Below are positions 45,368 to 53,976 of a DNA stretch of 64,000 nt, in pieces. Location of the stretch: the NCBI RefSeq assembly GCF_902702915.1, contig NZ_LR738849.1:1736001-1800000 (forward strand), in the 5' to 3' direction. The notes beneath the pieces were generated by a model. The model was not told the origin of the DNA, ran no database searches, and saw only the letters and a list, made by a program, of their open reading frames with translations. Source of the stretch: Desulfovibrio sp. 86 (lineage in GTDB: Bacteria; Desulfobacterota; Desulfovibrionia; Desulfovibrionales; Desulfovibrionaceae). The position numbers and the translations under genes were made by a program. Within the stretch, counting starts at the first letter, position 1. The number at the start of each line of letters is the position of its first letter.

Positions 45368-46684
45368 ATGCAATACAGAATAGTGCATTACATAAATCAG
45401 TTTTACGCGGGCAAGGGTGGCGAAGACAAGGCAGACCACAAGCCTGAGTCCGTCCCCAGCCCCGTGGGCCCGGGATCTGAAATTACCCGCTTGCTCAAGG
45501 AGGCCGGAGGCGAGGGCGAAATCGTCGGCACAGTGATTTGCGGGGACTCGTACTACGGTGAAAATATTGAAGAAGCGCGCGAGACGTGCCTTGCGTTGAT
45601 TGAAGCGTTCAAGCCCGATCTGCTCATTGCCGGCCCTGCTTTTAACGCAGGCAGGTACGGTGTGGCCTGCGGCGACATCGCTTCAGCAGCCGGAGAAAAA
45701 TTCGGCATTCCCACGGTTACGGGCATGTTCAAGGAAAATCCCGGGTTGGAGCTTTACGGCAAGGGTTGCTATGTCGTGCCCAGTTCAGAAAGCGCCCGCT
45801 CCATGAGAAAAGACCTTGCGGCCATGACCGAACTCGGCCTTAAGCTGGTGAAAAAAATTCCCATGGGGCCGGCTCGTGAAGAGGGCTACTTCTCCCGGGG
45901 CATCCGCAAGTGCTTTTTCAAGGAAAAGACAGGCGCGGCCAGAGCTGTCGATATGATGCTGGCCCGTTTGAGAGGCGAGGAGTTTCATACCGAATACGAA
46001 ATGCCGGTATTCAAGAAAATTCCGCCTGCACTGCCTGTCAGGGACATAAAGAACGCAACCATCGCCATCATCAGTTCCGGCGGCGTGGTGCCCGTAGGCA
46101 ATCCGGATCATATCCGCGTGTCGTCCGCCGACAGTTTCGGCTCATACAGTATTGCTGGCATCAATGATCTCACGCCGGAAAACTATGAATCCATCCATGG
46201 CGGATATGACAGGGCCATGGCCGCCATAGACCCGGACTGCATCGTGCCTGTGGATGAACTGCGCAAACTGGAAAAAGAAGGCGCGTTCAAGAAGCTGCAC
46301 GATTTTTTCTATACCACCACAGGTACGGGCACCAGCGTGAACAACGCTGAAAAGTTCGGCCAGGAAATCGGTGAGATTCTGCGCAATGCGGAGGTGGATG
46401 CAGCCATCCTCACATCTACGTGAGGAACGTGCACTCGATGCGGTGCATCGATGACGCGTGAAATAGAACGTGTGGCGAATATTCCTGTAGTGCAGATAGC
46501 GACAATTGTCCCCATCATGCTCACTGTGGGCACCAACAGAGTCGTGCCGGGCGTGGCCATTCCTCACCCCGTGGGGGACCCCCGCAAAGGGCCGGAAATT
46601 GATCATACGCTGCGACGCAACCTGTTATTGAAGGCGCTTGACGCCATGCAGACCGAAATCCAAGAGCAGACCATCTTTGAATAG
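45368..46684 (+). CDS. Grd component B selenoprotein (GrdB/F/H type, locus 1)
   Basis: 438 residues including selenocysteine at codon 352 (TGA 46421-46423). The context is ILTST-U-GTCTRCGAS, the canonical UxxCxxC motif of this family. Translation to the TAG at 46682-46684 gives the expected C-terminal domain (EIERVANIPVVQIATIVPIM, AIPHPVGDP). Annotation pipelines that stop at TGA would lose the last 87 residues. It contains IVGTVICGDSYYGEN, GPAFNAGRYGVACG and SSGGVVPVGNPDHIR, all typical. The ribosome site is GGGAGGATACG. With the preceding gene it forms the substrate-binding component B. Its substrate is not identified. Confidence 0.95.
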
Positions 46685-46857
46685 TATGTGTTGACCTGGC
46701 GGCGGCCCCTTGGGCCGCCGCAGCTGTTTTCACAGAAACGCCGAGGATGGCTCTCTGTCAGAAAAAAACGGCGATATCCGGAAACAGGCCCATGGCGGAT
46801 TGAAAAAGCGGTGCTTTGCCGGGAGTGAAATGCCGGGCGAGCCTGTAGGGAGGCTAT

Positions 46858-47238
46858 ATGGAATACATGATACTTACCAATAACAGCAGTATTGGCTCTG
46901 AATTGCCCGGGTTTGATATTGTCCGCGTCTCAGGAGGTCTGACGGCCATATATCAGGCCCTGTGCGATCATTTGCAAAACGGGCATGAAATCATATCCGT
47001 CCCCCTTCCGCCCAATGTTCCTCTTATTCGTTCTCCAATTAGAAGCGTCATTTTGCGTAAGACAAAACGCAAATATGATTCACATGGTCTCATAGCCGTG
47101 GAAAAAGCGCGGGAGAGAACAGCAGTGCTTGGTGTCATCGACAATGAAAACACCAGGCAGCACATTGAATTCATTGATAAAAGTCGCCTGGATCGCGCCA
47201 TCAGGCAGCTGGCGGAACTGGATGGTGAACGCGGCTAG
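46858..47238 (+). CDS. grdX: GrdX-family protein (locus 1)
   Basis: 126 residues with a GTAGGGAGGCTAT ribosome site, 173 nt after grdB. The N-terminal MEYMILTNNSSIGS, the central GHEIISVPLPPNVPLIRSPIRSVIL and the weak C-terminal part match the pattern of GrdX, a small protein commonly encoded in grd operons with unknown function (family knowledge). The corresponding central region in the locus 2 homologue is GWRLANHPLYGNFLPRQMPYRSLIL. Its TAG stop is formed by TA plus the first base of a GAGCA-type element, so the original C-terminus may have been longer. Confidence 0.75.
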   Translation: MEYMILTNNSSIGSELPGFDIVRVSGGLTAIYQALCDHLQNGHEIISVPLPPNVPLIRSPIRSVILRKTKRKYDSHGLIAVEKARERTAVLGVIDNENTRQHIEFIDKSRLDRAIRQLAELDGERG

Positions 47239-47376
47239 AGCAATTTCACTAGCGATGCTGTCGCCAGCCGTAAGGCTTCTTCGTCGCCTAACGGCTGCCG
47301 CTTGAAATCGCTCTGGCGGATGCGGGCGTCTTGGAAGCATTGAGAATGGGTATTCTCAATGCAAAAACGCTCTGGA
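47236..47376. repeat. GAGCA-type element, degenerate
   Basis: It starts TA-GAGCAATTTCACTAGCG and shares the TGCTGTCGCCAGCCGTAAGGC...CTAACGGCTGCCGCTTG module with 48978-49050 and (reversed) 4590-4660. It then continues ATTGAGAATGGGTATTCTCAATGC to ACGCTC near 47375, where the right end is not followed by TA. The remaining 47377-47621 holds no gene I can support and probably carries the transporter promoter. Confidence 0.55.
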
Positions 47377-47621
47377 AGCGCGGCCGTTTTTGCTGCTGCC
47401 CCTGGTAAAATTCCCGCGTCTCTCGGGAGATATCCGCGAGTGACTACGGAGGCCACGGCGAACATGGCAGGCCATTGTGGCTTTCACCCGCGCATGGGCG
47501 GCTGTTGAGGGTTTTTACGGGCTGTTGCCTTCATCACCCAATATGAGCCTGAACGTGTCTTTTCCACATTGGAGAATTGTCCACATAAGAAGCAAAATAT
47601 TAATCCACAAAAGGAAAAACA

Positions 47622-48725
47622 ATGGATAAGCGTACTGGTATAAAGCAAACGTTGCTGTTGACAGGCGCAATAATTGGCCTGCTTGTTGGATCGGGAATAT
47701 CAACAGGGCAAGAAGTTTTGCAGTATTTTACTCCATATGGCCTGTACGCGTTTTTGGTTGCTGGAGTGTCAGCGCTAATCATCATTATTGCAAACTACGG
47801 GTTTGCATATGCGGGATTTCACGGTAACTTCAAAAAAGGAAGCGAGGTATTTGCCTTCTACTGTGGGCCAGTTATTGGGAAGATATTTGACTGGTTTACG
47901 GTTTTGTTTTGCTACATGTCGTATATTGTTATGGTCGGCGGCGGCAGTTCTACGTTGAATGAACAGTTTGGTCTTCCGATCATTTTTGGCGGTACCATTA
48001 TTATGGTATGCGCTGGAGGAACCGTAGCAATCGGGTTGAATTCGATAGTGAACATTGTGGCCCGCATTGGGGTTTTAAAAGTCGTTATGGTTTCGACGGT
48101 GTGCCTGGTATCGCTTATATGCCATATTGAATCCCTGCCGCAAAACCTCAGCAGAATCAGCTCCAGCGAGCTGCCCCTGCTGAAAGCCGCTGACACCTGG
48201 CTCTTTTCCGGCATTTCATATGGCGGGTTCTGCATATTATGGCTGGCGAGCTACGTTGCGACGTTGAGCACAAAAGTAGACTACATGACCTTGCAACGAG
48301 GCAGCGTATTCGCCGCCATTATTCTTGTATCCATGTGTCTGGTTATCGGGTTCGCCCTGACCGCGAACATTGACAGTGTTTATAATTTGCAGATTCCCAA
48401 CCTTTTTCTGGCCAAGCAGATATGGATGCCGCTCTCATATTTTTACAGCATGATCACTTTTCTGGCGATCTATTCCACTGCTTGCCCACTTCTGTGGACT
48501 GCTTCATCCAGGTTTTGCGTAGAGGGCACGGTAAAGTTCAAGCTTGTCACAATCGGTCTGGCCGCAGCCGGGCTCCTTATAGCCATGTTCACGCCTTATA
48601 ACATACTGATAAACTACATCTACGTGCTGAATGGCTATCTGGGGTCGGCGTTTATGATTATCATGATTGTCAGGCTTGTCATGATAAAGATGAAGGTGAG
48701 GAGCTCCCAGTATAACACGCAATAA
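47622..48725 (+). CDS. YkvI-family membrane transporter (putative amino-acid/amine permease)
   Basis: 367 residues, AAAAGGAAAAACA ribosome site. About ten hydrophobic segments give a LeuT/APC-like inner membrane protein. The first has the unwound-helix signature GAIIGLLVGSGISTGQEVLQYF, matching the G-SGQE motif of the YkvI family. The third contains FYCGPVIGKIFDWFTVLFCYM. The gene is clearly lower in GC than its surroundings, consistent with horizontal acquisition. It is 383 bp after grdX and oriented with locus 1 grdEBX, so it probably imports the substrate of that reductase; this is inference from context only. Confidence 0.8.
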   Translation: MDKRTGIKQTLLLTGAIIGLLVGSGISTGQEVLQYFTPYGLYAFLVAGVSALIIIIANYGFAYAGFHGNFKKGSEVFAFYCGPVIGKIFDWFTVLFCYMSYIVMVGGGSSTLNEQFGLPIIFGGTIIMVCAGGTVAIGLNSIVNIVARIGVLKVVMVSTVCLVSLICHIESLPQNLSRISSSELPLLKAADTWLFSGISYGGFCILWLASYVATLSTKVDYMTLQRGSVFAAIILVSMCLVIGFALTANIDSVYNLQIPNLFLAKQIWMPLSYFYSMITFLAIYSTACPLLWTASSRFCVEGTVKFKLVTIGLAAAGLLIAMFTPYNILINYIYVLNGYLGSAFMIIMIVRLVMIKMKVRSSQYNTQ

Positions 48726-48904
48726 AAATCGAGCCCGCAAACGGCCGCCAGCTATGCCGGGGGGGATATGGGCCAATACGGCTCTCATGCCAACTGTTCC
48801 TTGAGCTGAACGCCAGGCTCCGGGCCGCTGCAGAGATGCACCTTTGCCCGCTCAAGAGGCTGGGCCGGGCAGGGTGTGCCCATGCAGGGTATGCCCATAA
48901 TGAT

Positions 48905-48941
48905 GGAGTCCCGCACGCGTCTTTTCAACGCGCGCGGGACT
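48905..48941. terminator. Terminator after locus 2 grdA
   Basis: GAGTCCCGCACGCG...CGCGCGCGGGACTC hairpin, homologous to that at 36116-36158. In this copy a 196-bp element separates it from grdA. The region 48726-48904 downstream of the permease has no gene. Confidence 0.65.
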
Positions 48942-48975
48942 CTTGCCCTGTGGGTGGGGGGGAGGTGGGCTCAAT

Positions 48976-49175
48976 TAGTGCAATTTCACCAGCAATGCTG
49001 TCGCCAGCCGTAAGGCTTCTTCGTCGCCTAAAGGCTGCCGCTTGCAATTGCTCGGGTGACTGCGTGAGCAGGCGCCCGCCGCAAAGGCGCAAGCGCTATT
49101 ACGTGCGCGGTAAAGCGCCGAAGCGGGCGTATCTTGAACCTTGAGAATGTATATTCTCGAAGTTCATCTGCTCTA
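48976..49175. repeat. GAGCA-type element inserted at the end of locus 2 grdA (196 bp)
   Basis: The element at 48978-49173 begins GTGCAATTTCACC (one base changed from GAGCA) and ends ATCTGCTC, flanked by TA on each side. The duplicated empty site in locus 1 (36176-36187) reads TCAATTACAGC, whereas here it is TCAATTA-element-TACAGGC. The right end creates the TAG stop of grdA. Confidence 0.85.
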
Positions 49176-49649
49176 CAGGCTATACTTGCTGTTTTCCGCG
49201 CGCATCTTACTCACAGCGGCCGCCAGCGCATCCACATTCAGTACCATTTCCATCATGCTGATCTGCTCTTCCCACTTGGCGGGATCGGCAGCGGCCTTCA
49301 TTTCCGGCTCAAGCACATGATATACGCAGAGTCCCAACGGGACTCCTGCCAGGGGTCCGGCGTAGGTGGGGTCGCCCAGAGTGACGGTTTCGGCATAGAT
49401 TTCCGCCCCTTCAGGGTCGGAAGAGCCGAGAACCACCACGACGTTCTCGCCACCAAACTTCTCAGCCGCGTCCTTGACGCGCTGCTGATTTTCCAGATCC
49501 ATGGCTCCTGCGGCCGTTCAAACGAAGCATTCGGTGGCGGAGAACAGGATCTCCGCTCCCGAATCGGCGAAGACATCCGCCATGGCGGGGCCGGGTACGC
49601 CGTCCCTTTCGCCAAGCAGCAGAAGCTTCTTGCCTTCGAGCTTAGCCAT
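49173..49649 (-). CDS. grdA: Glycine reductase selenoprotein A (locus 2)
   Basis: 158 residues including selenocysteine at codon 44 (TGA 49520-49518), same ATECFV-U-TAAGAM context as the locus 1 copy. It is the last gene of the riboswitch-controlled operon. It is nearly identical to the locus 1 protein except for the C-terminus: ...NSKYSL, ended by a TAG supplied by the inserted element, versus ...NSTYSCN. The change removes the Cys-Asn end, so it should have little effect if that tail is not needed. The Shine-Dalgarno (AAGGAGTAAGCA) is conserved. The 104-bp spacer from trxA includes the same hairpin as in locus 1. Confidence 0.96.
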
Positions 49650-49753
49650 TGCTTACTCCTTGTGGTTATGGGCTTTTTGTCGCACGGGCCGATGCGGCGG
49701 CCCGTCGTCCACGTCATTGCCGCGCTGCCCTGTCTGGGCGAGCGTGCAAAACA

Positions 49754-50071
49754 TTACAGCAGTTTTTCCGTCCCGGCCTTGATGGCCTCAATGGAAACAG
49801 CGTCGCCGGACACGCGCGACACGCATTCCCCGCCCTTGTAAAAAAGGATGGTGGGCACGGCCATGACGCGCAGGCTGATGACCAGGCGGCGGTTTTCCGC
49901 CACGTTGAGCTTGCAGAATTTCACCTTGCCGTCATATGCGGCGGCTAGCTTTTCCACTTCGGGCATCAGGGCCAGGCAGGGGCCGCACTGCGGCCCCCAG
50001 AGGTCCACCACGCAGGGCATGGCGCTTTGCAGTACTTCGGCTTCAAAGGTATCTTTATCGACGATAATCAT
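49754..50071 (-). CDS. trxA: Thioredoxin of the glycine reductase system (locus 2)
   Basis: 105 residues from ATG 50071 (GAGGCAGTTC site). It has the same unusual GPQCGPC active site, with Gln where most thioredoxins have Trp. It differs from the locus 1 protein at two places: EVLQS versus EVQQS, and LAAAYDGK versus LAAEYDGK. The silent differences cluster in the same part of the gene (codons for AAYDGK and CGPQ), which may mark the edge of a gene conversion tract. Reduced by TrxB, it reduces GrdA during catalysis. Confidence 0.92.
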   Translation of the reverse strand: MIIVDKDTFEAEVLQSAMPCVVDLWGPQCGPCLALMPEVEKLAAAYDGKVKFCKLNVAENRRLVISLRVMAVPTILFYKGGECVSRVSGDAVSIEAIKAGTEKLL

Positions 50072-50173
50072 GAACTGCCTCACTTGGTTGCGTACGATTA
50101 CACTGTACCGATAAAGGCGGGCCGGGGCCTGTGCCGGACACTCTGACACGGTCGGCCCGCCTGTCGGAGGATT

Positions 50174-51343
50174 TTATATGTATCCTGCGGTCTTCAGGAT
50201 TTCACGGGCCTTCTCAAGACGGGCCACAGCCAGCTTGACCACAGGCCCGGTGCAGCCCATGGCCGCCTCGGCGTAGATGTTTTCCTTCCACAGGCAGTGT
50301 ACCGCCTGCTCAAGGTCCAGCACGTCGATGCCGTGGATTTCTTCATCCGTGGGCTCGGCGGGCGGGGCCTGCACGGTTTCGGTCGGGGCCGCCCCTGCCG
50401 CCTTTTCAAAGGCGGCCAGTTCTTCGTCCAGCCCGGCGGCCCTGGCCCGGCGCAGTTCTTCGGCCACCACGGCGGGCAGATTGCCGCGTACGGCGGCGGC
50501 CGTATAGGCCAGGGCATTGGCCATGACCGGAGCGCCCGAGGCGCGGGAGACGATGCTCACCACCCGGTTCCAGCCTTCGCCCACCGAGGGGCCGTAGCCC
50601 CAGCCCGTGGTTTCGTAGGCTCCACCGGAGGTAAAGGCGCTGAAGAGCTTCATGAGTATGTTGCCCGTGAGCGTGTCCGTGACGCACACGTCCACGGCCC
50701 CGGCCAGAAGGTCGTTGCCCCGCAGCAGCGAGCCGCCGTCGCCCCTGAGGCTCTGTCCCAGGCGCAGGTCGTAGCCGCGTTCCGCCATGCGGTTCAGCGC
50801 CCGCAGCACCTGCGGGGCCGCGTCCACATTGAGCACGCCCACAGCGGGGGAGGCCAGACCCATGGCCCTGGCCACAGCCAGGCCCAAAACGGCGTTGCGC
50901 AATAGCGCCTGTTGCCTCTGGGCCGCGCTCATGCCCGTGGTGCAGGCCACAAACATGGCCTTGCCGAGAGCAGGCGTCAGAACGCGGCCCACCGTGGCCA
51001 CGCCCAGGGGGAAGGGATAGTGCAGGGCCACCGCGCCCTGGATATGACCGTCTTCCAGGGCTTTTTCCATCCCTGCAGCCAGTTCATTGCCTTCGCAGCC
51101 GGTTTCAATCCAGTCCATGCCCGCAGGCACAAGTCCCGCAGGCCGTGGCCCCACGCCGACCACGGTCAGCGAGGCGTCCTCCTTCATGGCCACAGCGGCC
51201 GCCGAGAGGAATTCCGTATCCGAATGCTCGCCGCCTGCGGCCATGAGGCCGATGCGGCACGGCGCGCGTCCACTGCGCGCCCGCGTGACCAGATCCTCAA
51301 GAGCCTTGCCCAGGATGGCACGCCTGTCGTTTTGACTCGCCAT
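50174..51343 (-). CDS. grdD: Glycine reductase component C, alpha subunit (locus 2)
   Basis: 389 residues, identical in sequence to the locus 1 protein; at DNA level I see no difference in the lines compared. It is the PlsX-like half of component C, which uses phosphate to release acetyl phosphate from the acetyl-enzyme. Each locus carries its own copy, so component C is duplicated rather than shared. An 11-nt gap separates it from grdC, and a 102-bp spacer with a GGCGGGCCG...CGGCCCGCC hairpin separates it from trxA; that hairpin may tune downstream expression. Confidence 0.95.
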   Translation of the reverse strand: MASQNDRRAILGKALEDLVTRARSGRAPCRIGLMAAGGEHSDTEFLSAAAVAMKEDASLTVVGVGPRPAGLVPAGMDWIETGCEGNELAAGMEKALEDGHIQGAVALHYPFPLGVATVGRVLTPALGKAMFVACTTGMSAAQRQQALLRNAVLGLAVARAMGLASPAVGVLNVDAAPQVLRALNRMAERGYDLRLGQSLRGDGGSLLRGNDLLAGAVDVCVTDTLTGNILMKLFSAFTSGGAYETTGWGYGPSVGEGWNRVVSIVSRASGAPVMANALAYTAAAVRGNLPAVVAEELRRARAAGLDEELAAFEKAAGAAPTETVQAPPAEPTDEEIHGIDVLDLEQAVHCLWKENIYAEAAMGCTGPVVKLAVARLEKAREILKTAGYI

Positions 51344-51354
51344 ACGCCTGCCTC

Positions 51355-52893
51355 CTACTGACCCTTTTGCAGGTTGGCCGCCACGTCGCTCAGGGCTGTC
51401 AGCAGCAGTTCGGTCACATCCTGCTGGCTGACGTTCTGCGCCTGTGCCGCGCTCGTGCCGGGGGCTTCCATAATAAAGGAAGCGCCGTCGGCCAGGTTGG
51501 TCAGGCGGCCCAGAAACAGGCTGCCCTTGCCTATGATCATGGCGCGCTTGATGCGGCCTTGCTTGATATCTTCAATGGCGTGGCCCACATAGGGTACGCC
51601 GGAGGGGATGTGCCCCTGGATGGGGGCAAAACCGGGCATGCCGTGTTCCGCCACAAACTTGGGAATGTCGGTCCGCTCGATCTGCCCCTTCATGACCGCA
51701 AGGGCCGCGATCATCTTGTAGTTGGCCTCGGGCACGTTGCCCGCGCCCGCAGGCAGGGTCACTTCGGCGTTGTGCAGTTCAGGGGCGTACTTGTCCACAT
51801 CCGTGAGTTTCAGACCCACGCGGGACAGGGGTTCGAAGGTCAGGGCCGAGGTGATGGCCTGGGGCGAAGCCCCCGCGCCCACCGTATGCTTGCCCAGACC
51901 TTCCAGCCGCATGACCGGGGTCTGGCCGTCGTCGGGAGTCAGCAGCAGGGCGAAGCTGCCGAGGCAGTTTTCCAGCGGCACAAAGCCCTTCTTGATATGG
52001 TCGCGGGCGTTCATGTAGAGCTTGGGCACGGAGCCGCCGCTGACCACGACCACATTGGGCCGCACGCCGCTGGCCACCATGCCTGCCGAGGTGATGAGGG
52101 CGGCCACGGGCCCGGCGCAGAAGCCGCGCACGTCAAAACCGCTGGCATTGACGCACTCGGCTATCTCGGCCAGGGCCTTGGCCATGTTGCCGCCGCCGCG
52201 TTGCATGGCGTCGCCCACGGCTTCTTCGGAGCATTCCACCACAAAATCCACGTCAGCGGGAGCCATGCCCGCGTTCTTGATGAGGTGCAGCAGAGCCAGC
52301 ACGCCGCTGGCCTTGCTGGCCAGATTTTCCAGCATGACCCCGGCTTCGAGGTTTTCATCCGTATCGTGGGCACGGCGGCAGCAGGCCACCAGGGTATTCT
52401 CAAAGTAGAGCGGCAGGGCGTGCTGTTTTTCAATGGCTTCCTGCAGCTCGGCGACGGGCTTGCCTTTCTCCAGCCGGGCCAGCTGCTTTTCGCCCATGAC
52501 GGGGTTACGGGCCAGCTTTTCGGCCACTGCCGCTGCAAAGCCCTGTTCCAGCCAGATGAGGTCAAAAACGTCGCAAATATCCATAAGCCCGATGAACTCG
52601 TCTTCGGGCATGATTTCGCCAAATTTCCCGTAGCGTTGCGGATCGCCCAGGTTGTCGATCCAGGGGGCCGGAGCCTTCTCCAGTTCGTCGAGGCTCATGC
52701 CGCCCACATAGGTTTTGTTGGGGGCGTAGGCAGCGGCCTGTTCCCAGGTCTGCGCGTGCTTGGGCAGTTCTCGCAGAAATTCCGAATCGGGCTTGGAACG
52801 GCGTTCCTGGGCGGGGGTGCCGCCATAGTGCAGGGCCAGTTCCGGCGCGAAGTTCAGGCAGTATGCGGCTGCCTTGATGCCAACAGTTGTCAT
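51355..52893 (-). CDS. grdC: Glycine reductase component C, beta subunit (locus 2)
   Basis: 512 residues, identical in protein sequence to locus 1 GrdC. FabH-like; the SEEAVGDAMQRGGGN segment holds the reactive-site neighbourhood. GGAGGATAGCGCC precedes the start, which lies 20 nt after the trxB stop. This short gap is the ancestral arrangement, as shown by the insertion in locus 1. Full identity of two 1.5-kb genes in a genome with otherwise diverged E/B paralogues is best explained by recent duplication or gene conversion. Confidence 0.95.
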   Translation of the reverse strand: MTTVGIKAAAYCLNFAPELALHYGGTPAQERRSKPDSEFLRELPKHAQTWEQAAAYAPNKTYVGGMSLDELEKAPAPWIDNLGDPQRYGKFGEIMPEDEFIGLMDICDVFDLIWLEQGFAAAVAEKLARNPVMGEKQLARLEKGKPVAELQEAIEKQHALPLYFENTLVACCRRAHDTDENLEAGVMLENLASKASGVLALLHLIKNAGMAPADVDFVVECSEEAVGDAMQRGGGNMAKALAEIAECVNASGFDVRGFCAGPVAALITSAGMVASGVRPNVVVVSGGSVPKLYMNARDHIKKGFVPLENCLGSFALLLTPDDGQTPVMRLEGLGKHTVGAGASPQAITSALTFEPLSRVGLKLTDVDKYAPELHNAEVTLPAGAGNVPEANYKMIAALAVMKGQIERTDIPKFVAEHGMPGFAPIQGHIPSGVPYVGHAIEDIKQGRIKRAMIIGKGSLFLGRLTNLADGASFIMEAPGTSAAQAQNVSQQDVTELLLTALSDVAANLQKGQ

Positions 52894-52913
52894 GGCGCTA
52901 TCCTCCAGCGGCC

Positions 52914-53828
52914 TTAGTGTTGAAGGTAGGCATACGCCGACATGGCGGCCCGCGCCCCGTCGCCCGCTGCCGTAACCACCTGCCGCAGCGAGGTGTCGCG
53001 CACGTCGCCAGCGGCGAAAATGCCCGGTACCGAGGTTTGCAGTTTGTCGTCGGTAATGATCCAGCCGCTGGAGTCCGTTACCAGCAGGCCGTGCAGGTAT
53101 TCGTCATTGGGCAGGGTGCCGATGAAGATGAACACGCCGCTCAACGGAATTTCGCGTTTTTCTTCGGTCTTTACGTTGCGCACCACGATTTTTTCCACCA
53201 TGTCGCTGCCTTCGATGGATTCCAGCACGCTGTCCATGACGGGCACGATCTTGGGGTTGGCCAGGGCGTGCTCGACCACGAGCCTGTCGGCGCGGAATTC
53301 GTCACGGCGGTGGACAATGTATACCTTGGAGGCAAAGCCCGTGAGGTAGCAGGCTTCTTCAACGGCGGTGTTGCCGCCGCCGATGACGGCCACTTCGAGG
53401 TCTTCAAAAAAGGCGGCGTCGCACACGGCGCAGTAGGAAACGCCCATGCCCGTGTATTTTTTTTCGCCGGGGCAGCCCTGCTTGCGAAAATAGGCCCCGC
53501 TGGCCACGATGACGGCCTTGGCGGCAATTTCGCTGCCGTCCTTGAGGGTTATGATCTTCTGGTCGCCGCGCACCTCAAGCTTCTGCACCGAGGCCGACCT
53601 GAATTCCGCCTTGAAAAATTCCGCATGGGCGCGAAAGGCGTCGGCCAGACCCGTACCCGTGCCGTCAAGGATGCCGGGGTAGTTCTCCACCCTGCTGGTG
53701 GTCAGTATCTGCCCGCCGGGGCGGCCTTTTTCCAGCACAAGAGTGTCAAGACCGGCGCGCTTGCCGTAGATGGCGGCGGAAAGTCCCGCCGGGCCAGCGC
53801 CAATGATGACCAGTTCACGTTTTTCCAT
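52914..53828 (-). CDS. trxB: Thioredoxin reductase of the glycine reductase system (locus 2)
   Basis: 304 residues, MEKRELVIIGAGPAGL start, CAVC at 133-136. It ends with TAA, the original stop (locus 1 has TAG because of an insertion). Compared with the locus 1 protein, most differences are near residues 88-92 (DQKI/EEKV) and 254-267 (VTDSSG...DDK / QTDAAG...SDK). The upstream 148-bp gap to grdB contains a strong hairpin (53915-53961), so it may have partly independent expression. The ribosome site is AAGGAGTTTTT. Confidence 0.94.
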   Translation of the reverse strand: MEKRELVIIGAGPAGLSAAIYGKRAGLDTLVLEKGRPGGQILTTSRVENYPGILDGTGTGLADAFRAHAEFFKAEFRSASVQKLEVRGDQKIITLKDGSEIAAKAVIVASGAYFRKQGCPGEKKYTGMGVSYCAVCDAAFFEDLEVAVIGGGNTAVEEACYLTGFASKVYIVHRRDEFRADRLVVEHALANPKIVPVMDSVLESIEGSDMVEKIVVRNVKTEEKREIPLSGVFIFIGTLPNDEYLHGLLVTDSSGWIITDDKLQTSVPGIFAAGDVRDTSLRQVVTAAGDGARAAMSAYAYLQH

Positions 53829-53914
53829 AAAAACTCCTTGTGGGGGCGGGCCGCCTGCGACTGCGGCGTGTAGTGCGCCACCCGGAAAAATCTGCTGCGT
53901 TTTTATCCGTTTTC

Positions 53915-53961
53915 AGCTCCGGCAGGTCGTGAGGGGGGGGATGTCCACGACCCGCCGGAGC
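53915..53961 (-). terminator. Hairpin between grdB and trxB (locus 2)
   Basis: GCTCCGGCGGGTCGTG-(GACATCCCCCCCCT)-CACGACCTGCCGGAGC forms a 16-bp stem with one mismatch, within the operon. It could be an internal terminator that lowers trxB-C-D-trxA-A relative to grdXEB, or an RNA stabiliser of the grdB 3' end. Confidence 0.5.
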
Positions 53962-53976
53962 GTTACCGGGGGGGGA

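Larger units (their letters stand above)
49181..53825. repeat. Direct duplication, copy 2 (grdA-trxA-grdD-grdC-trxB)
   Basis: Second copy of the block at 36188-40957, without the element between grdC and trxB. Recombination between the two direct copies would remove the 13 kb between them, including the sigma-54 activator, the locus 1 grdE-B-X genes and the permease. Confidence 0.95.

Noticed and set aside
46421..46423. TGA read as the end of the locus 1 grdB-type gene
   Set aside because: The downstream frame continues with the family UxxCxxC motif and conserved C-terminal domain, so it is a selenocysteine codon; the same applies at 54235-54237, 36525-36527 and 49518-49520.
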